Positions 35,226-44,977 of a stretch of DNA of 64,000 nucleotides are shown here, one piece after another. The stretch is from Leptospira sp. WS39.C2 (GTDB lineage Bacteria; Spirochaetota; Leptospiria; Leptospirales; Leptospiraceae): assembly GCF_040833965.1 (NCBI RefSeq), contig NZ_CP162142.1, forward strand, positions 1,179,501 through 1,243,500, read 5' to 3'. The notes beneath the pieces were generated by a model that searched no databases, was not told the origin of the DNA, and saw only the letters and a list, made by a program, of their open reading frames with translations. Position numbers and translations under genes: made by a program. How positions within the stretch are numbered: position 1 is the first letter of the stretch; each line of letters begins with the position of its first letter.

Positions 35226-36140
35226 ATGAAATTTAATAGTATTTTGGATGCCATTGGCAATACACCACATATCCGATTGACTCGTTTGTTTGGAACTGAT
35301 CATGAAGTGTACATGAAATTAGAAAGACAAAACCCAGGTGGATCAATTAAAGATCGGATTGCCCTTGCGATGATTGAAGATGCAGAAAAATCGGGAAAAT
35401 TGAAAAAAGATTCCATCATTGTGGAGCCAACATCTGGAAATACAGGCATTGGTCTTGCAATGGTTGCAGCTGTTAAAGGTTATGCGATCACACTTGTTAT
35501 GCCAGAACATATGTCTGTAGAAAGACGTCGTATTATGGCAGCTTATGGAGCAAAGTTTGAACTCACACCGAGAGAAAAAGGAATGCCCGGTGCCATTGCC
35601 AAAGCACAAGAAATGGTAGCAGCAAATCCAAATGCTTGGATGCCACAACAATTCGAGAACGAAGCCAATATCCAAGTTCATAAAGAAAAAACAGCAGAAG
35701 AAATTGCAAAAGATTTTCCAGATGGATTGGATTACATCATCACTGGTGTCGGTACTGGTGGCCATATTTCAGGTTGTGCTGAAAATTTAAAAAAACGTTT
35801 TCCAAAACTAAAAGTTTTTGCAGTAGAACCAGAAGGATCACCTGTCCTGAGCGGGGGAAAACCTGGCCCACACCCTCTCCAAGGAATTGGAGCTGGATTC
35901 ATTCCTAAAAATTGCAAAACAGAATTACTCGATGGAATCATAACTGTTGGAAAAGAAGAGTCGTTTACGATGGCTGTACTTGCTGCCAAAAAAGAAGGAA
36001 TCTTTATTGGAACTTCGTCTGGAGCGAGCCTTGCAGCTGTTTCTAAAAAGTTAAAAGAAATTCCAGCAGGATCAAAAGTTCTTACTTTTTGTTATGATAC
36101 TGGAGAAAGATATTTATCAGTAGAAGGACTTTTCGTTTAA
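35226..36140 (+). CDS. cysK: Cysteine synthase (O-acetylserine sulfhydrylase)
   Basis: PLP enzyme that joins sulfide with O-acetylserine to make cysteine, the last step of the sulfate assimilation encoded at 51-64 kb. The 304-aa protein has the PLP Lys in [10 protein letters not shown] (about residue 42), the substrate loop [12 protein letters not shown], the phosphate-binding [10 protein letters not shown] and the C-terminal SSGASLAA. It is full length. The start is ATG at 35226 with GGAG upstream. topA follows closely. Confidence 0.96.
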   Translation: MKFNSILDAIGNTPHIRLTRLFGTDHEVYMKLERQNPGGSIKDRIALAMIEDAEKSGKLKKDSIIVEPTSGNTGIGLAMVAAVKGYAITLVMPEHMSVERRRIMAAYGAKFELTPREKGMPGAIAKAQEMVAANPNAWMPQQFENEANIQVHKEKTAEEIAKDFPDGLDYIITGVGTGGHISGCAENLKKRFPKLKVFAVEPEGSPVLSGGKPGPHPLQGIGAGFIPKNCKTELLDGIITVGKEESFTMAVLAAKKEGIFIGTSSGASLAAVSKKLKEIPAGSKVLTFCYDTGERYLSVEGLFV

Positions 36141-36163
36141 TTTTTGTTTGATGGTATTCTAAC

Positions 36164-38110
36164 ATCACCAATTTATTAATCGTCGAATCTCCTACAAAAG
36201 CAGCAACCATCACTTCTTATTTGGATAAGGATTGGATGGTTGTTGCAACAAAAGGTCATATCAAAGACCTTCCACCTAAATCTTATGGCGTAGATATCTC
36301 CAATTTTTTTGAACCTGAATATGAATGGTTAAAAGGTAAAAAAAGTCTATTTGCTACGATTGTCTCCAAAGCTAAAAAATGTTCAAAGATTTATATTGCC
36401 AGTGACCCTGATAGGGAAGGGGAAATTATCGCCAAACATTGTTTTGATGAGTTGTCAAAACTAAAAAAACCAATTTATCGATTGCGATTAAAAGAAATTA
36501 CAAAAGAAGAATTAAAAATCCAACTAGAGAAACAAGCTGGATTGGATTTAGGAGAAATTGAATCACAAATTGCAAGAAGGGTAGTCGATAGAATTTTTGG
36601 TTTTGAAGTTTCTCCAGATTTATGGAGACAGTTAAAAATACCTACCTTATCTGCTGGAAGAGTCCAATCTACTGTTTTGCATTGGATTTGTGATAGAGAA
36701 AAGGAAATTCAAAACTTTTCAAAAGAAACATACTTTTTACTCAAACTTCATGGTACGCTGAAAAAACAAAGTACCGAACTCAAATACCATACAAAAGAAA
36801 AACTGAAAGAAGAAGAAATTAATTCGATCATAAAGGAACTCGGTATGATTCCAGAGCCTTCTAATTTGAAGGAACTAATCTTATCAAATATCAAAATAAA
36901 ACAACTGAATCGAAAACCTCCAAAGGCATTTTCCACTGCCAGTTTACTTGAAGTTAGTTTTCGTGCTTTAAAATTTGATTCAAAAAAAACGATGAGAATT
37001 GCACAAAGTTTATTTGAAGGTAAAAAATTACATTCGGGGGAAACGGTTGGTCTTATCACATACATGAGAACTGATAGTACACGTGTTTCGGATTCAAAAC
37101 GTCAGTTAGGTGAAAATTATTTGAAAAAAAAATACCCAAAACTTTTGTTGGAAGGGAGTGGAAAACAGTCCAAACAAAAAAAGTTTTCACAAGATGCTCA
37201 TGAAGCAGTGATCCCCATTAACCCCAATTTAACACCCCATCAAATTCGAAATTATTTAACAGTAGATGAATGGAAACTTTACCAATTGATTTGGGAACGA
37301 TTTTTGGTCTCCTTAATGAAACCAGAATCAGGTGAGGAAGTTGTGTATGAATTCCCAATCGGAAAACATCTTTTTATTCATTCGTTTGAAAGGATTTTTG
37401 ATGCTGGGTTCAAAAACTTCCCGGAACCACTGATAGATAAAAAGAAAAGTACATTGGATGCAAAAGTGGGAGATATTTTTTTCTACGAATCTTATTCGAC
37501 ATTTGAAAAAGAAACAGAACCTCCTATTCGATATACCCAAGGTAAATTAATCCAAAAAATGGAAGATACGGGAGTGGGTCGTCCTTCCACTTACGCAAAC
37601 ATTCTTGAAACATTAAAACTTAGAAAGTATATTGTTGAGTACCAAAAAAACATAGGTCCATCTGCTTTGGGAATGAAAGTGGATGGTTTTTTGGATTTAA
37701 ATTTTCATGATCTAATTGGTGAGTCATTTACAAAAGACTTAGAACAACAACTGGACCAAATCACGGAGAATAGAAATTCAAGGGTGGAATTAATTTCAGC
37801 ATTTTATTCGAAATTAAAACAGATTTTAAAATCACCAAGGAAAAAAATTGAATCTTTTGGGCCCGAGTTTGGATCTATCAATAAGAATGAAAAAAGTTTA
37901 ACTGAAAGTTCTGGAATCAAATCCAATGTTGGCCTGAAAAAAAATAAGAACCAACAACTTCCGAAGGAGAAGAGTCTAAATCTTACAGAGAAAAAAGTTT
38001 GCCCCAAGTGTTCGGATGGAACCATCAAAACCAAATTAGGGAAAAATGGAAAAACCATTTATTTTTGTTCTCGTTACCCACACTGTGACTACATCACCTA
38101 TGACAACTAA
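36164..38110 (+). CDS. topA: DNA topoisomerase I, apparently with a non-canonical start
   Basis: Type IA topoisomerase that relaxes negative supercoils. Toprim-domain motifs are IVESPTKAATI at the N-terminus and ASDPDREGE. The catalytic Tyr is in GLITYMRTDSTRVSD, and HEAVIPIN and DTGVGRPSTYANI follow. One C-terminal four-Cys zinc motif (CPKC…CSRYPHC) is present. The N-terminal motif lies upstream of the first TTG/ATG (36221). Between the in-frame TGA at 36149 and that motif there is no ATG, GTG or TTG. The best candidate is ATC at 36164, giving M-TNLLIVESP, with a weak GATGG nine bases before it. A rare start, a frameshift or a sequence error are the alternatives. It overlaps hemH by 11 bp. 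Confidence 0.9.
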   Translation: MTNLLIVESPTKAATITSYLDKDWMVVATKGHIKDLPPKSYGVDISNFFEPEYEWLKGKKSLFATIVSKAKKCSKIYIASDPDREGEIIAKHCFDELSKLKKPIYRLRLKEITKEELKIQLEKQAGLDLGEIESQIARRVVDRIFGFEVSPDLWRQLKIPTLSAGRVQSTVLHWICDREKEIQNFSKETYFLLKLHGTLKKQSTELKYHTKEKLKEEEINSIIKELGMIPEPSNLKELILSNIKIKQLNRKPPKAFSTASLLEVSFRALKFDSKKTMRIAQSLFEGKKLHSGETVGLITYMRTDSTRVSDSKRQLGENYLKKKYPKLLLEGSGKQSKQKKFSQDAHEAVIPINPNLTPHQIRNYLTVDEWKLYQLIWERFLVSLMKPESGEEVVYEFPIGKHLFIHSFERIFDAGFKNFPEPLIDKKKSTLDAKVGDIFFYESYSTFEKETEPPIRYTQGKLIQKMEDTGVGRPSTYANILETLKLRKYIVEYQKNIGPSALGMKVDGFLDLNFHDLIGESFTKDLEQQLDQITENRNSRVELISAFYSKLKQILKSPRKKIESFGPEFGSINKNEKSLTESSGIKSNVGLKKNKNQQLPKEKSLNLTEKKVCPKCSDGTIKTKLGKNGKTIYFCSRYPHCDYITYDN

Positions 38111-39188
38111 CTATGATAAAACTTTGATCCTTGTAAATTTGGGAGGACCTCGTACGTCCTCAGAAATTGAAGTATTTCTAAAAGACTTATTTTCAGATCC
38201 ATTTGTGTTTGATTTGCCATTGCCAGAATTTTTCCGCATTCGATTGGCAAGGTTCATCGCTAAAAAACGTGCTCCAAAAGTGCAAAGAACTTATGAATCT
38301 ATGGGTTTTGGTGGCGGATCTCCACTAGTAGAAGAGACGGAAAAACAAGCAAAACATTTAGAATTAATATTAAATGGACTATCAAAAGAAAAATGGAAAG
38401 TGATAGTTGCAATGGCATGCGGATATCCTAATATTCGAGAATCTGAATTTACAAATCCAAATTCCAATACAATTTATTTACCATTATACCCACAATTTTC
38501 TCGTTCTACCGTTTTATCTACTTTGTCCATTTTAGAAGAGAAATTTGGTGAATGTCCTGTTGGTAGCGGTGGATTCGTGCCACATTTTGGAATGGATACT
38601 CAGTTTCACCAAATCACTGCTAATTTTATTTATGAGTTTTTTACAAACAAACTTTCTCGGGACCAATTTTTACATTACCCCGAAGAAACACCAAATTGTG
38701 AATGGACAGACTTAGATATCGTATTTTCTGCCCATGGAGTTCCCATGCGTCTCATTCATAAAGGGGATCGTTATATGGAGGAAGTGGAGGAGTCAGTTAA
38801 AGGAATCTCTGATGAACTTCGAAAATTTGGTTATAAAGGAAATATTCATATTACCTATCAAAGTAAAGTCGGCCCAGCTAAATGGACAGAGCCAAGTACA
38901 ATTCAAAAGATTTCAGAACTTGCTCGGAATGGGAAACATATTGCCGTTTATCCCATTAGTTTTGTTAGTGATCATTTGGAAACGTTGGAAGAAATAGGGG
39001 AACAATTTAAGGAATTAACTTGGGAGGCAGGAGGGAAATCATTTGTGAGAATTCCTGCGTTTGGAACTTATAAACCATTTCTTGAATTTTTGGCGAAACG
39101 AGTGTTAGAGGCTGATGTATCTATCGATCATTGTATTTGTGAGGAAAAAGGTGGTGAGTCATTACAACATTGTCGATTCAAAAAGTGA
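38100..39188 (+). CDS. hemH: Ferrochelatase
   Basis: Inserts Fe2+ into protoporphyrin IX, the last step of haem synthesis. The 362-aa protein has LILVNLGGPRTSSEIEVFL at the start and the family signature FSAHGVPMRLIHKGDRY (about residue 205) with the catalytic His. YQSKVGPAKWTEPS and FVSDHLETLEEI follow, the latter containing the second conserved His and Glu. The ATG at 38100 lies within the end of topA; no ribosome-binding site is seen, so coupling is likely. Its 3' end overlaps the convergent hemY gene by 27 bp. It is the only haem gene here on the plus strand. Confidence 0.95.
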   Translation: MTTNYDKTLILVNLGGPRTSSEIEVFLKDLFSDPFVFDLPLPEFFRIRLARFIAKKRAPKVQRTYESMGFGGGSPLVEETEKQAKHLELILNGLSKEKWKVIVAMACGYPNIRESEFTNPNSNTIYLPLYPQFSRSTVLSTLSILEEKFGECPVGSGGFVPHFGMDTQFHQITANFIYEFFTNKLSRDQFLHYPEETPNCEWTDLDIVFSAHGVPMRLIHKGDRYMEEVEESVKGISDELRKFGYKGNIHITYQSKVGPAKWTEPSTIQKISELARNGKHIAVYPISFVSDHLETLEEIGEQFKELTWEAGGKSFVRIPAFGTYKPFLEFLAKRVLEADVSIDHCICEEKGGESLQHCRFKK

Positions 39189-40370
39189 TCTAAGTCCTAT
39201 TCCTTTTCGATAATTTCCATAAAATTTTATGTCCATTCCTTTCTTCTCCCATTCCATTTCGAATTGATCGAGAGTTTGGTTGAACGAAAATAAATGTTTA
39301 TCATAAGCGGGAAATACACCTTCCCAAGTGGTTATATATATTTTTTTAGCCGTTTCCATTTTCATTGTGATTGTTGACCTATCATTTTCTAATATGGTCT
39401 CTAGGTTTTTTTTTGATTCTTTACTTGGAGAAGCTGGATAAATCCAAGTTTCCGAGTGAAGGTTTCCATTCACACGACCAGGGAATAAATCCGAATTACA
39501 TAAAACACCTAATGCCTGTATGCCTTCATTTTTTCCAAACAAAACTCCAAAACAAGGTTTTTTTGTGAGTTTTGTTTCTCCGAACCTAGTGATGGTTGAG
39601 ATCGTGAGTAAATTTGGAATATTATCTGATTTTAATATGGGTTTTAAAATTGGTAAAAGTTTTTTTAGAGAGATACAGATCCGAATGGACCTATTTTTCT
39701 TTTGTATGTCTGAAAGTTGGGAAATAGAGATCCCAGTTTTAATTGTAATTTTTTTTGCCAAATAGTTTCGCAGATGTGTGATTAAATCACCCATTCCATT
39801 TGGGAAGGATACGGTTCCATACGTTTTCTTTTTATGTTTTTTGATTTCTTTGAAAATTGTGCTACTTCCACTTCCATCCCACTTGGAAAATATTGAATCA
39901 GGATATAATTCATTCAAACGAGTTCCGTAAATACCACCTAATGCGGGTTCTATGATATTTTTGGTAACTGAACGACCAAACATCTGATTCCCCCATTCTT
40001 CAAAATTTAAATTGGGTTCAAATTTTAGTTTTTTTAGAAGAATAGAATAAAGGAGTTTGGTTCCGGAAAAAAGCGATATAGGGAATTGGGATAGTTTTTG
40101 ATTGGTCCAAAAATACCTTCGTTTTGAGGCTTTATTGGGGAAAACTGGAGTAAGGCCGATGTCATCTAACATAGATTTTATGTCATCTGTCAAAAGGATT
40201 CCATTGGCAGCGAGTTCTACCAAACCTTCTGATTCTTTTTTTGTTCCAATCACACCTCCGAGAGTCTCTTTTTCTTCATACAATGTAACAATATCACCAT
40301 TTTTTACATGGTGGTAGGCAAGAAACAATCCTGTAATCCCTCCTCCATAAATGGATATTGATTCTTTCAT
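39162..40370 (-). CDS. hemY: Protoporphyrinogen oxidase, HemY-like FAD enzyme
   Basis: Oxidises protoporphyrinogen IX to protoporphyrin IX. The 402-aa protein has an N-terminal FAD motif (ISIYGGGITGLFLAYH, then YEEKETLGGVIGT) and the PPO segment EWGNQMFGRSVTKNIIEPALGGIYGT. It is somewhat short for HemY (about 450-470 aa), and the C-terminal FAD-binding part is poorly conserved. The name hemG is used for the same step in some annotations, but the sequence is of the FAD/HemY type and not the flavodoxin type. The start is ATG at 40370, overlapping the hemN stop by 4 bp (ATGA). It is the last gene of the hem operon. Confidence 0.88.
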   Translation of the reverse strand: MKESISIYGGGITGLFLAYHHVKNGDIVTLYEEKETLGGVIGTKKESEGLVELAANGILLTDDIKSMLDDIGLTPVFPNKASKRRYFWTNQKLSQFPISLFSGTKLLYSILLKKLKFEPNLNFEEWGNQMFGRSVTKNIIEPALGGIYGTRLNELYPDSIFSKWDGSGSSTIFKEIKKHKKKTYGTVSFPNGMGDLITHLRNYLAKKITIKTGISISQLSDIQKKNRSIRICISLKKLLPILKPILKSDNIPNLLTISTITRFGETKLTKKPCFGVLFGKNEGIQALGVLCNSDLFPGRVNGNLHSETWIYPASPSKESKKNLETILENDRSTITMKMETAKKIYITTWEGVFPAYDKHLFSFNQTLDQFEMEWEKKGMDIKFYGNYRKGIGLRSLFESTML

Positions 40371-41707
40371 ATCGCCTTGGAAAAAACAGGTTTTGTTGGT
40401 TGGCTCAATTGGAGTTTCTCATCAAACGCCATCGCAATGATTCGTAAAAATGGTTTTCCGTTTTCAGTCACAATTAAAGTTTCATTTTTCCAAGAAATTA
40501 ATTTGTCCAATTCCATTTCTGATAGAAATTCTTTTACATGGATTTGTAAATCGTTCGGAACTTTTACTTCCCATGAAGTCATCAGTTCTAAAATCAATTG
40601 TTTTCGAATTCTATCTGAGTTCGTCAATTTATGACCTCTTAAAATTGGGAGATTACCATCTAAGAGAGATTTTCTATACTTCATTTCAAGTTTTATGTTT
40701 TGAAAAAATAAATTTGGTGTTTCAGATATAGCAGATGATCCTAGACCTAACATCACATCTGTTTTGGAATCACTATATCCCATGAAATTTCGGTGTAATT
40801 GTTTTGAATGAAACGCTTTCCATAATTTATCATGGGGGAGTGCAAAATGATCCATTCCAATTTCTCGATAACCTTCTTTTTCTAAGATTGATCTTCCCAT
40901 TTCATATAACTCTCGTTTGAGCATTGGTTCTGGTAAATCTGCTTCAGTAAACAAACGTTGGGATGCTTTGATCCATGGGACATGTGCATAAGAATAATAG
41001 GCAATTCTGTCTGGTTTGAGTTCTAAAGTTTTTTCCATTGTGTACTTCATGGAGTCGAGTGATTGTTTTGGTAAACCATAGATTAAATCAAAATTCACAG
41101 AATCAAATCCAAGCGACCTTGCTTCTAATGTGATATTTTCTGTGAGTTCAAAAGGTTGGATACGGTTAACAAGCCTTTGGACTTCCGGATCAAAATCTTG
41201 GACACCTAAACTAATTCGTTTAAAACCCAGTTTGTGTAAAAGTTTAAGTTGGGAAACCCTTGTCCTCCTTGGATCCACTTCAATAGAATATTGGGGATCT
41301 CTCGCAGGTGACATTTTGTTTAATATAAACTCGATAGTGAATTGGAGGTGGTAATCAGATAAGTATGTCGGACTTCCACCACCTAAGTGTAATTCGTTCA
41401 GTTCTTTTCCCTTAAGACTATTTACGTTTTGGATGTACAATTCGAGTTCTTTTTGGATAGCACTTACATAAGGTTCTTCGACGGAATGGTTTTTGGTAAT
41501 CGAAGTATTACATCCGCAGAAAGTACAGAGTGTTTCACAAAATGGTATATGCAGGTACATTGCCAATTTGGATTCTTTTGGTGATAGGTGTGTTTCTAAA
41601 GATTGAATACATTCATCTACTGTAGGAGAATCTGTCCAATAAGGTACTGTCGGGTAACTGGTATAACGTGGAGCAGGTGTGTCGTATTTCTCGAGTAAGT
41701 GTTTCAT
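40367..41707 (-). CDS. hemN: Oxygen-independent coproporphyrinogen III oxidase
   Basis: Radical-SAM enzyme converting coproporphyrinogen III to protoporphyrinogen IX. The 446-aa protein begins with PAPRYTSYPTVPYW, typical of true HemN. The 4Fe-4S/SAM cluster motif CETLCTFCGC (about residues 57-66) includes the extra Cys found in HemN, and LHLGGGSPTYLS follows. These separate it from HemW-like paralogues. The start is ATG at 41707, overlapping the hemE stop (ATGA). It acts between HemE and HemY in the same operon. Confidence 0.95.
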   Translation of the reverse strand: MKHLLEKYDTPAPRYTSYPTVPYWTDSPTVDECIQSLETHLSPKESKLAMYLHIPFCETLCTFCGCNTSITKNHSVEEPYVSAIQKELELYIQNVNSLKGKELNELHLGGGSPTYLSDYHLQFTIEFILNKMSPARDPQYSIEVDPRRTRVSQLKLLHKLGFKRISLGVQDFDPEVQRLVNRIQPFELTENITLEARSLGFDSVNFDLIYGLPKQSLDSMKYTMEKTLELKPDRIAYYSYAHVPWIKASQRLFTEADLPEPMLKRELYEMGRSILEKEGYREIGMDHFALPHDKLWKAFHSKQLHRNFMGYSDSKTDVMLGLGSSAISETPNLFFQNIKLEMKYRKSLLDGNLPILRGHKLTNSDRIRKQLILELMTSWEVKVPNDLQIHVKEFLSEMELDKLISWKNETLIVTENGKPFLRIIAMAFDEKLQLSQPTKPVFSKAI

Positions 41708-42747
41708 GTGCTAAACACCTTTCTTGTTGTATCGATGAGTAAATGCACAGATTCTTCTGGTGTGAATTGTAAAACGCCGTGCCCAAGCCCAGCTACCCAA
41801 CCGGCTCTGTCTTTCGGATCCAAATCTTTTATTGGAGATAAATATTCGTGGATTTTGAGTTTTAAAGTAGTTTGATCGGCAAATAAAAGTTCTTGGTCAA
41901 AATTCCCCTGTAGGAATCCTTTTCCACCAAATTCTTGTAATACTGTTTGCATACTAAAACGATGGTCTACTCCAAAACCAAGTAATTGAGGAATCGAATG
42001 GACTTGCCGAATCTGTGATTCGGTAGAGTTTTTTGCGTAATAACCAATTTGATTTGGGAAGGTTTTTGTGAGTTCTGAAATTGGGTCTGTCACATAACGG
42101 CGAAAATTGTTTGGGTCGAGATTTCCTGCCGCTGTATCAAAAATCATAACTACTTCTGCTCCACCTTGCAGTTGTAATTCGATATTCTTTTTTAAGAGAG
42201 GGAGTAGTATAGAATAAAATTGGTCTACAAATTTTTGATTGGTTTTGATAAAGGATAAGTTTCCATCATGTTTGCCAATACTTGCATAAGTCATGAGTGT
42301 AAATGGACCACCAACAAAACCAATGAGAGACACATCCTTTGGCAAAACTTCTCTAGTTCGGATAACAGCTTCTTTCTGAAAGTACAAACCTTCGATTGCT
42401 TCTTCCACTGGTTTAAGTTTGTTTAAGTCTGAGATGGTAGTAAGTGAAAAGGATAGTTTGGGACCAGGATCGTATGTGAGTCCCATCCCCAGTGCTTCTA
42501 AGGGAAATAGAAGATCAGAAAATAAAATACTCACATCAAAACCAAATTCATTTACAGGACCAAGAGCAACTTCTGCTGCAAGTTCTGGCTCTTTACATAA
42601 TTCCATAAAACTATACCGTTCTTTTAGTTTTCGGTAGTGGGAATGGTAACGGCCTGCTTGGCGCATAAACCAGATCGGTGGCACGTTTTGAGGGACTAAT
42701 TGGATCGCGTTTGCAAATCGTTCGTTGTGGTATTTTGTAGTGATCAT
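41704..42747 (-). CDS. hemE: Uroporphyrinogen decarboxylase
   Basis: Removes four carboxyl groups from uroporphyrinogen III to give coproporphyrinogen III, which commits the intermediate to haem rather than siroheme. The 347-aa protein has the signature [17 protein letters not shown] (about residue 23), [22 protein letters not shown], and a C-terminal [15 protein letters not shown]. The start is ATG at 42747 overlapping the hemL stop (ATGA). Confidence 0.97.
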   Translation of the reverse strand: MITTKYHNERFANAIQLVPQNVPPIWFMRQAGRYHSHYRKLKERYSFMELCKEPELAAEVALGPVNEFGFDVSILFSDLLFPLEALGMGLTYDPGPKLSFSLTTISDLNKLKPVEEAIEGLYFQKEAVIRTREVLPKDVSLIGFVGGPFTLMTYASIGKHDGNLSFIKTNQKFVDQFYSILLPLLKKNIELQLQGGAEVVMIFDTAAGNLDPNNFRRYVTDPISELTKTFPNQIGYYAKNSTESQIRQVHSIPQLLGFGVDHRFSMQTVLQEFGGKGFLQGNFDQELLFADQTTLKLKIHEYLSPIKDLDPKDRAGWVAGLGHGVLQFTPEESVHLLIDTTRKVFST

Positions 42748-44027
42748 TTCGAGCCCTGTAATGCTTGTTTGGTTTTTTCAAGTGTGAGATCGATGATCTC
42801 TTTCGTGTGGACAGTGGATAAAAAACCTACTTCATATCCACTTGGTGCAAGATACACACCTTGTTTTAAAAGTTTATGAAACAGGGTAGCAAAATTGGAT
42901 TTGTGAGTATTTGGAATCTCTGCGATCGTCCTGACAGGATTTTCCGTTTTGCCTTTGAGCCAGAATAAACTTCCGAAAGTTACTGCTTCCCAATTAGGAT
43001 CGCCGTAATCGGCTAAAATTTTTAAAATTCCATCTGTTAGTTGTTTTGTGGTTATTTCCAAACTTGGGTATGGATTTTCTTTCCATGCTTTGGTTAGGGT
43101 TTTTAGGCCTGCCCGCATACCAATGGGATTGGCTGACAATGTTCCTGCTTGGTAAACTGGTCCACTTGGTGCAACAAGATCCATAAGTTCTCTTTTTCCT
43201 GCATACGCTCCCACAGGAAATCCACCACCAATGATTTTTCCATAACATACTAGGTCAGGGACTATGCCTGTGATTCCCGCCATACCTTGGAAGGAAACAC
43301 GAAAACCGGAGATCACTTCGTCAAATAATAAAAGCACTCCATACTTTGTTGTTAACTCACGGCATTTTTTTAAAAATTCAATTCTTTGTGGGAGTAGGCC
43401 ATAATTCGCAGGAAGTGGTTCAATCGCCAAACAAGCAATATTTGATCCTTCTCTTTGGAATAATTCTTCTAACTTGGTTTCATCTTCTAAAGGAAGGACA
43501 AGTGTATTTTGAATGATCTCAGGTCCAATTCCTTGGCTATCACTTGAACTAAGACCTGCTAGGCCCGAACCTGATTTTACGAGAAGTTGGTCGAGGTGGC
43601 CATGGTAACAACCATCAAATTTTAAAATTTTATTTCGGCCAGTAGCGGCTCTTGCCACTCGAAGTGCACTCATGACAGCCTCTGTGCCAGAGTTCACGAA
43701 TCGAATTTTTTCTACCCAAGGAATCCTTTCAGTGATGAATTCCGCAAGTTCCAAGGAATAAGGTTCACATGCACCAAAGGACCAAGCTTTTCTAACGGTA
43801 TCTTCTACCACTTCTTGGATCTCTGGGTGACGATGGCCAAATAATAGCGGGCCAAAACTCAAACAATAATCTAAGTATTGAATTCCTTCGACTGACGTGA
43901 GATAGGCGCCGTTTGCTTCCGAAAAAAAAATGGGTGTGCCACCGACAGAAGCAAAAGAGCGAACAGGGCTATGAACGCCACCAGGAACAACTTGTTTGGA
44001 CCTTTGGAATAGGCCTTCTGAATTCAT
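42744..44027 (-). CDS. hemL: Glutamate-1-semialdehyde 2,1-aminomutase
   Basis: PLP enzyme turning glutamate-1-semialdehyde into 5-aminolevulinate in the C5 pathway. The 427-aa protein has [12 protein letters not shown] near the start, [46 protein letters not shown] and the PLP Lys in [19 protein letters not shown] at 44027 is chosen, because the frame upstream runs through the end of hemB. This ATG overlaps the hemB TGA and has AAGG eight bases before it. Confidence 0.96.
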   Translation of the reverse strand: MNSEGLFQRSKQVVPGGVHSPVRSFASVGGTPIFFSEANGAYLTSVEGIQYLDYCLSFGPLLFGHRHPEIQEVVEDTVRKAWSFGACEPYSLELAEFITERIPWVEKIRFVNSGTEAVMSALRVARAATGRNKILKFDGCYHGHLDQLLVKSGSGLAGLSSSDSQGIGPEIIQNTLVLPLEDETKLEELFQREGSNIACLAIEPLPANYGLLPQRIEFLKKCRELTTKYGVLLLFDEVISGFRVSFQGMAGITGIVPDLVCYGKIIGGGFPVGAYAGKRELMDLVAPSGPVYQAGTLSANPIGMRAGLKTLTKAWKENPYPSLEITTKQLTDGILKILADYGDPNWEAVTFGSLFWLKGKTENPVRTIAEIPNTHKSNFATLFHKLLKQGVYLAPSGYEVGFLSTVHTKEIIDLTLEKTKQALQGSK

Positions 44028-44977
44028 GAATACATCCTTTGTGCAATCCTTGCACCGTAAGTGATGAGAAAGGAGGAACCAGCCCTCCGGAAAACATCCC
44101 AAGTTTCTCTTAGTCCATCTTCAAATTCTAAAAATCCTTCTTTTGCTAAGTATACTAAACTAGCATACTCTCCACTCACTTGGTAGGCACCTGTTGGAAG
44201 TCCTGTTTTTTCTTTGATGGGACCAATCAAATCAATGGCAGTCATACCTGGTTTTACCATAAGTAAATCTGCACCTTCTTCTTTATCGCGAATGGATGTG
44301 TGGATGGCAGTATCTCTATCTCTAACATCCAATTGGTATCCACTTCTGTCGCCAAACTGTGGTGAGGAATCAGCTGCTCCTCGGAAGGGGCCATAAAAAT
44401 GACTCTTAAATTTAGTGGAATAACTCATTATCGGAACATGGGAATGGTTGTTTTCATCTAGAATCTTTCTGTGAGAAGCCACCCTTCCATCCATCATATC
44501 ACTCGGTGCAATTCCGTCAGCACCTGCATCTGCATAAATCAAAGCAAGTTCAGATAATCGATGTAAGGTTAGGTTTAAATCTATGGTTCCTTGAGGATGG
44601 AAATGGCAACAATGACCCGTAGTAGTCACGGAACAGATACAAGTATCTAACCATAAAAACATTTCCGGAAACGTTTTTTTGATCTCACTGATATTGGATT
44701 GGTAAAACTCTTTGGAAAAACTGGTGTCCGATTTAGCACTAGGCACCATAAAAAGTAAAAATTGGGAAACACCTGCTTTTAAATCAGATTCGATTTGTGT
44801 GTAAATCGATTTGTTTGTTTCCCGATACACATCCGGCAAACCTTTGATAGGTTCTTTTTCAGTAAGCCCTTCCACTAAAAAAAGAGGTTGGATCATTTTG
44901 TTTGCATTTAAAGAACCTGACTCACTTAAATGGCGAAGGAATTTGTTTGAACGTAAACGAAGAGTGTGTTTTTTCAT
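44024..44977 (-). CDS. hemB: Delta-aminolevulinic acid dehydratase (porphobilinogen synthase)
   Basis: Condenses two 5-aminolevulinates into porphobilinogen. About 317 aa. The metal-binding region appears as [17 protein letters not shown] (about residues 110-126), with several Cys as in zinc-type enzymes. The two Schiff-base lysines are in [16 protein letters not shown] and [16 protein letters not shown] at 44977 overlaps the hemCD stop (ATGA). A longer frame exists but would run into hemCD. Confidence 0.96.
   Translation of the reverse strand: MKKHTLRLRSNKFLRHLSESGSLNANKMIQPLFLVEGLTEKEPIKGLPDVYRETNKSIYTQIESDLKAGVSQFLLFMVPSAKSDTSFSKEFYQSNISEIKKTFPEMFLWLDTCICSVTTTGHCCHFHPQGTIDLNLTLHRLSELALIYADAGADGIAPSDMMDGRVASHRKILDENNHSHVPIMSYSTKFKSHFYGPFRGAADSSPQFGDRSGYQLDVRDRDTAIHTSIRDKEEGADLLMVKPGMTAIDLIGPIKEKTGLPTGAYQVSGEYASLVYLAKEGFLEFEDGLRETWDVFRRAGSSFLITYGARIAQRMYS

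Noticed and set aside
36221..38110. topA starting at the TTG at 36221
   Set aside because: This would remove the IVESPTKA motif that carries an essential Toprim Glu. The matching codons are present directly upstream in the same frame.
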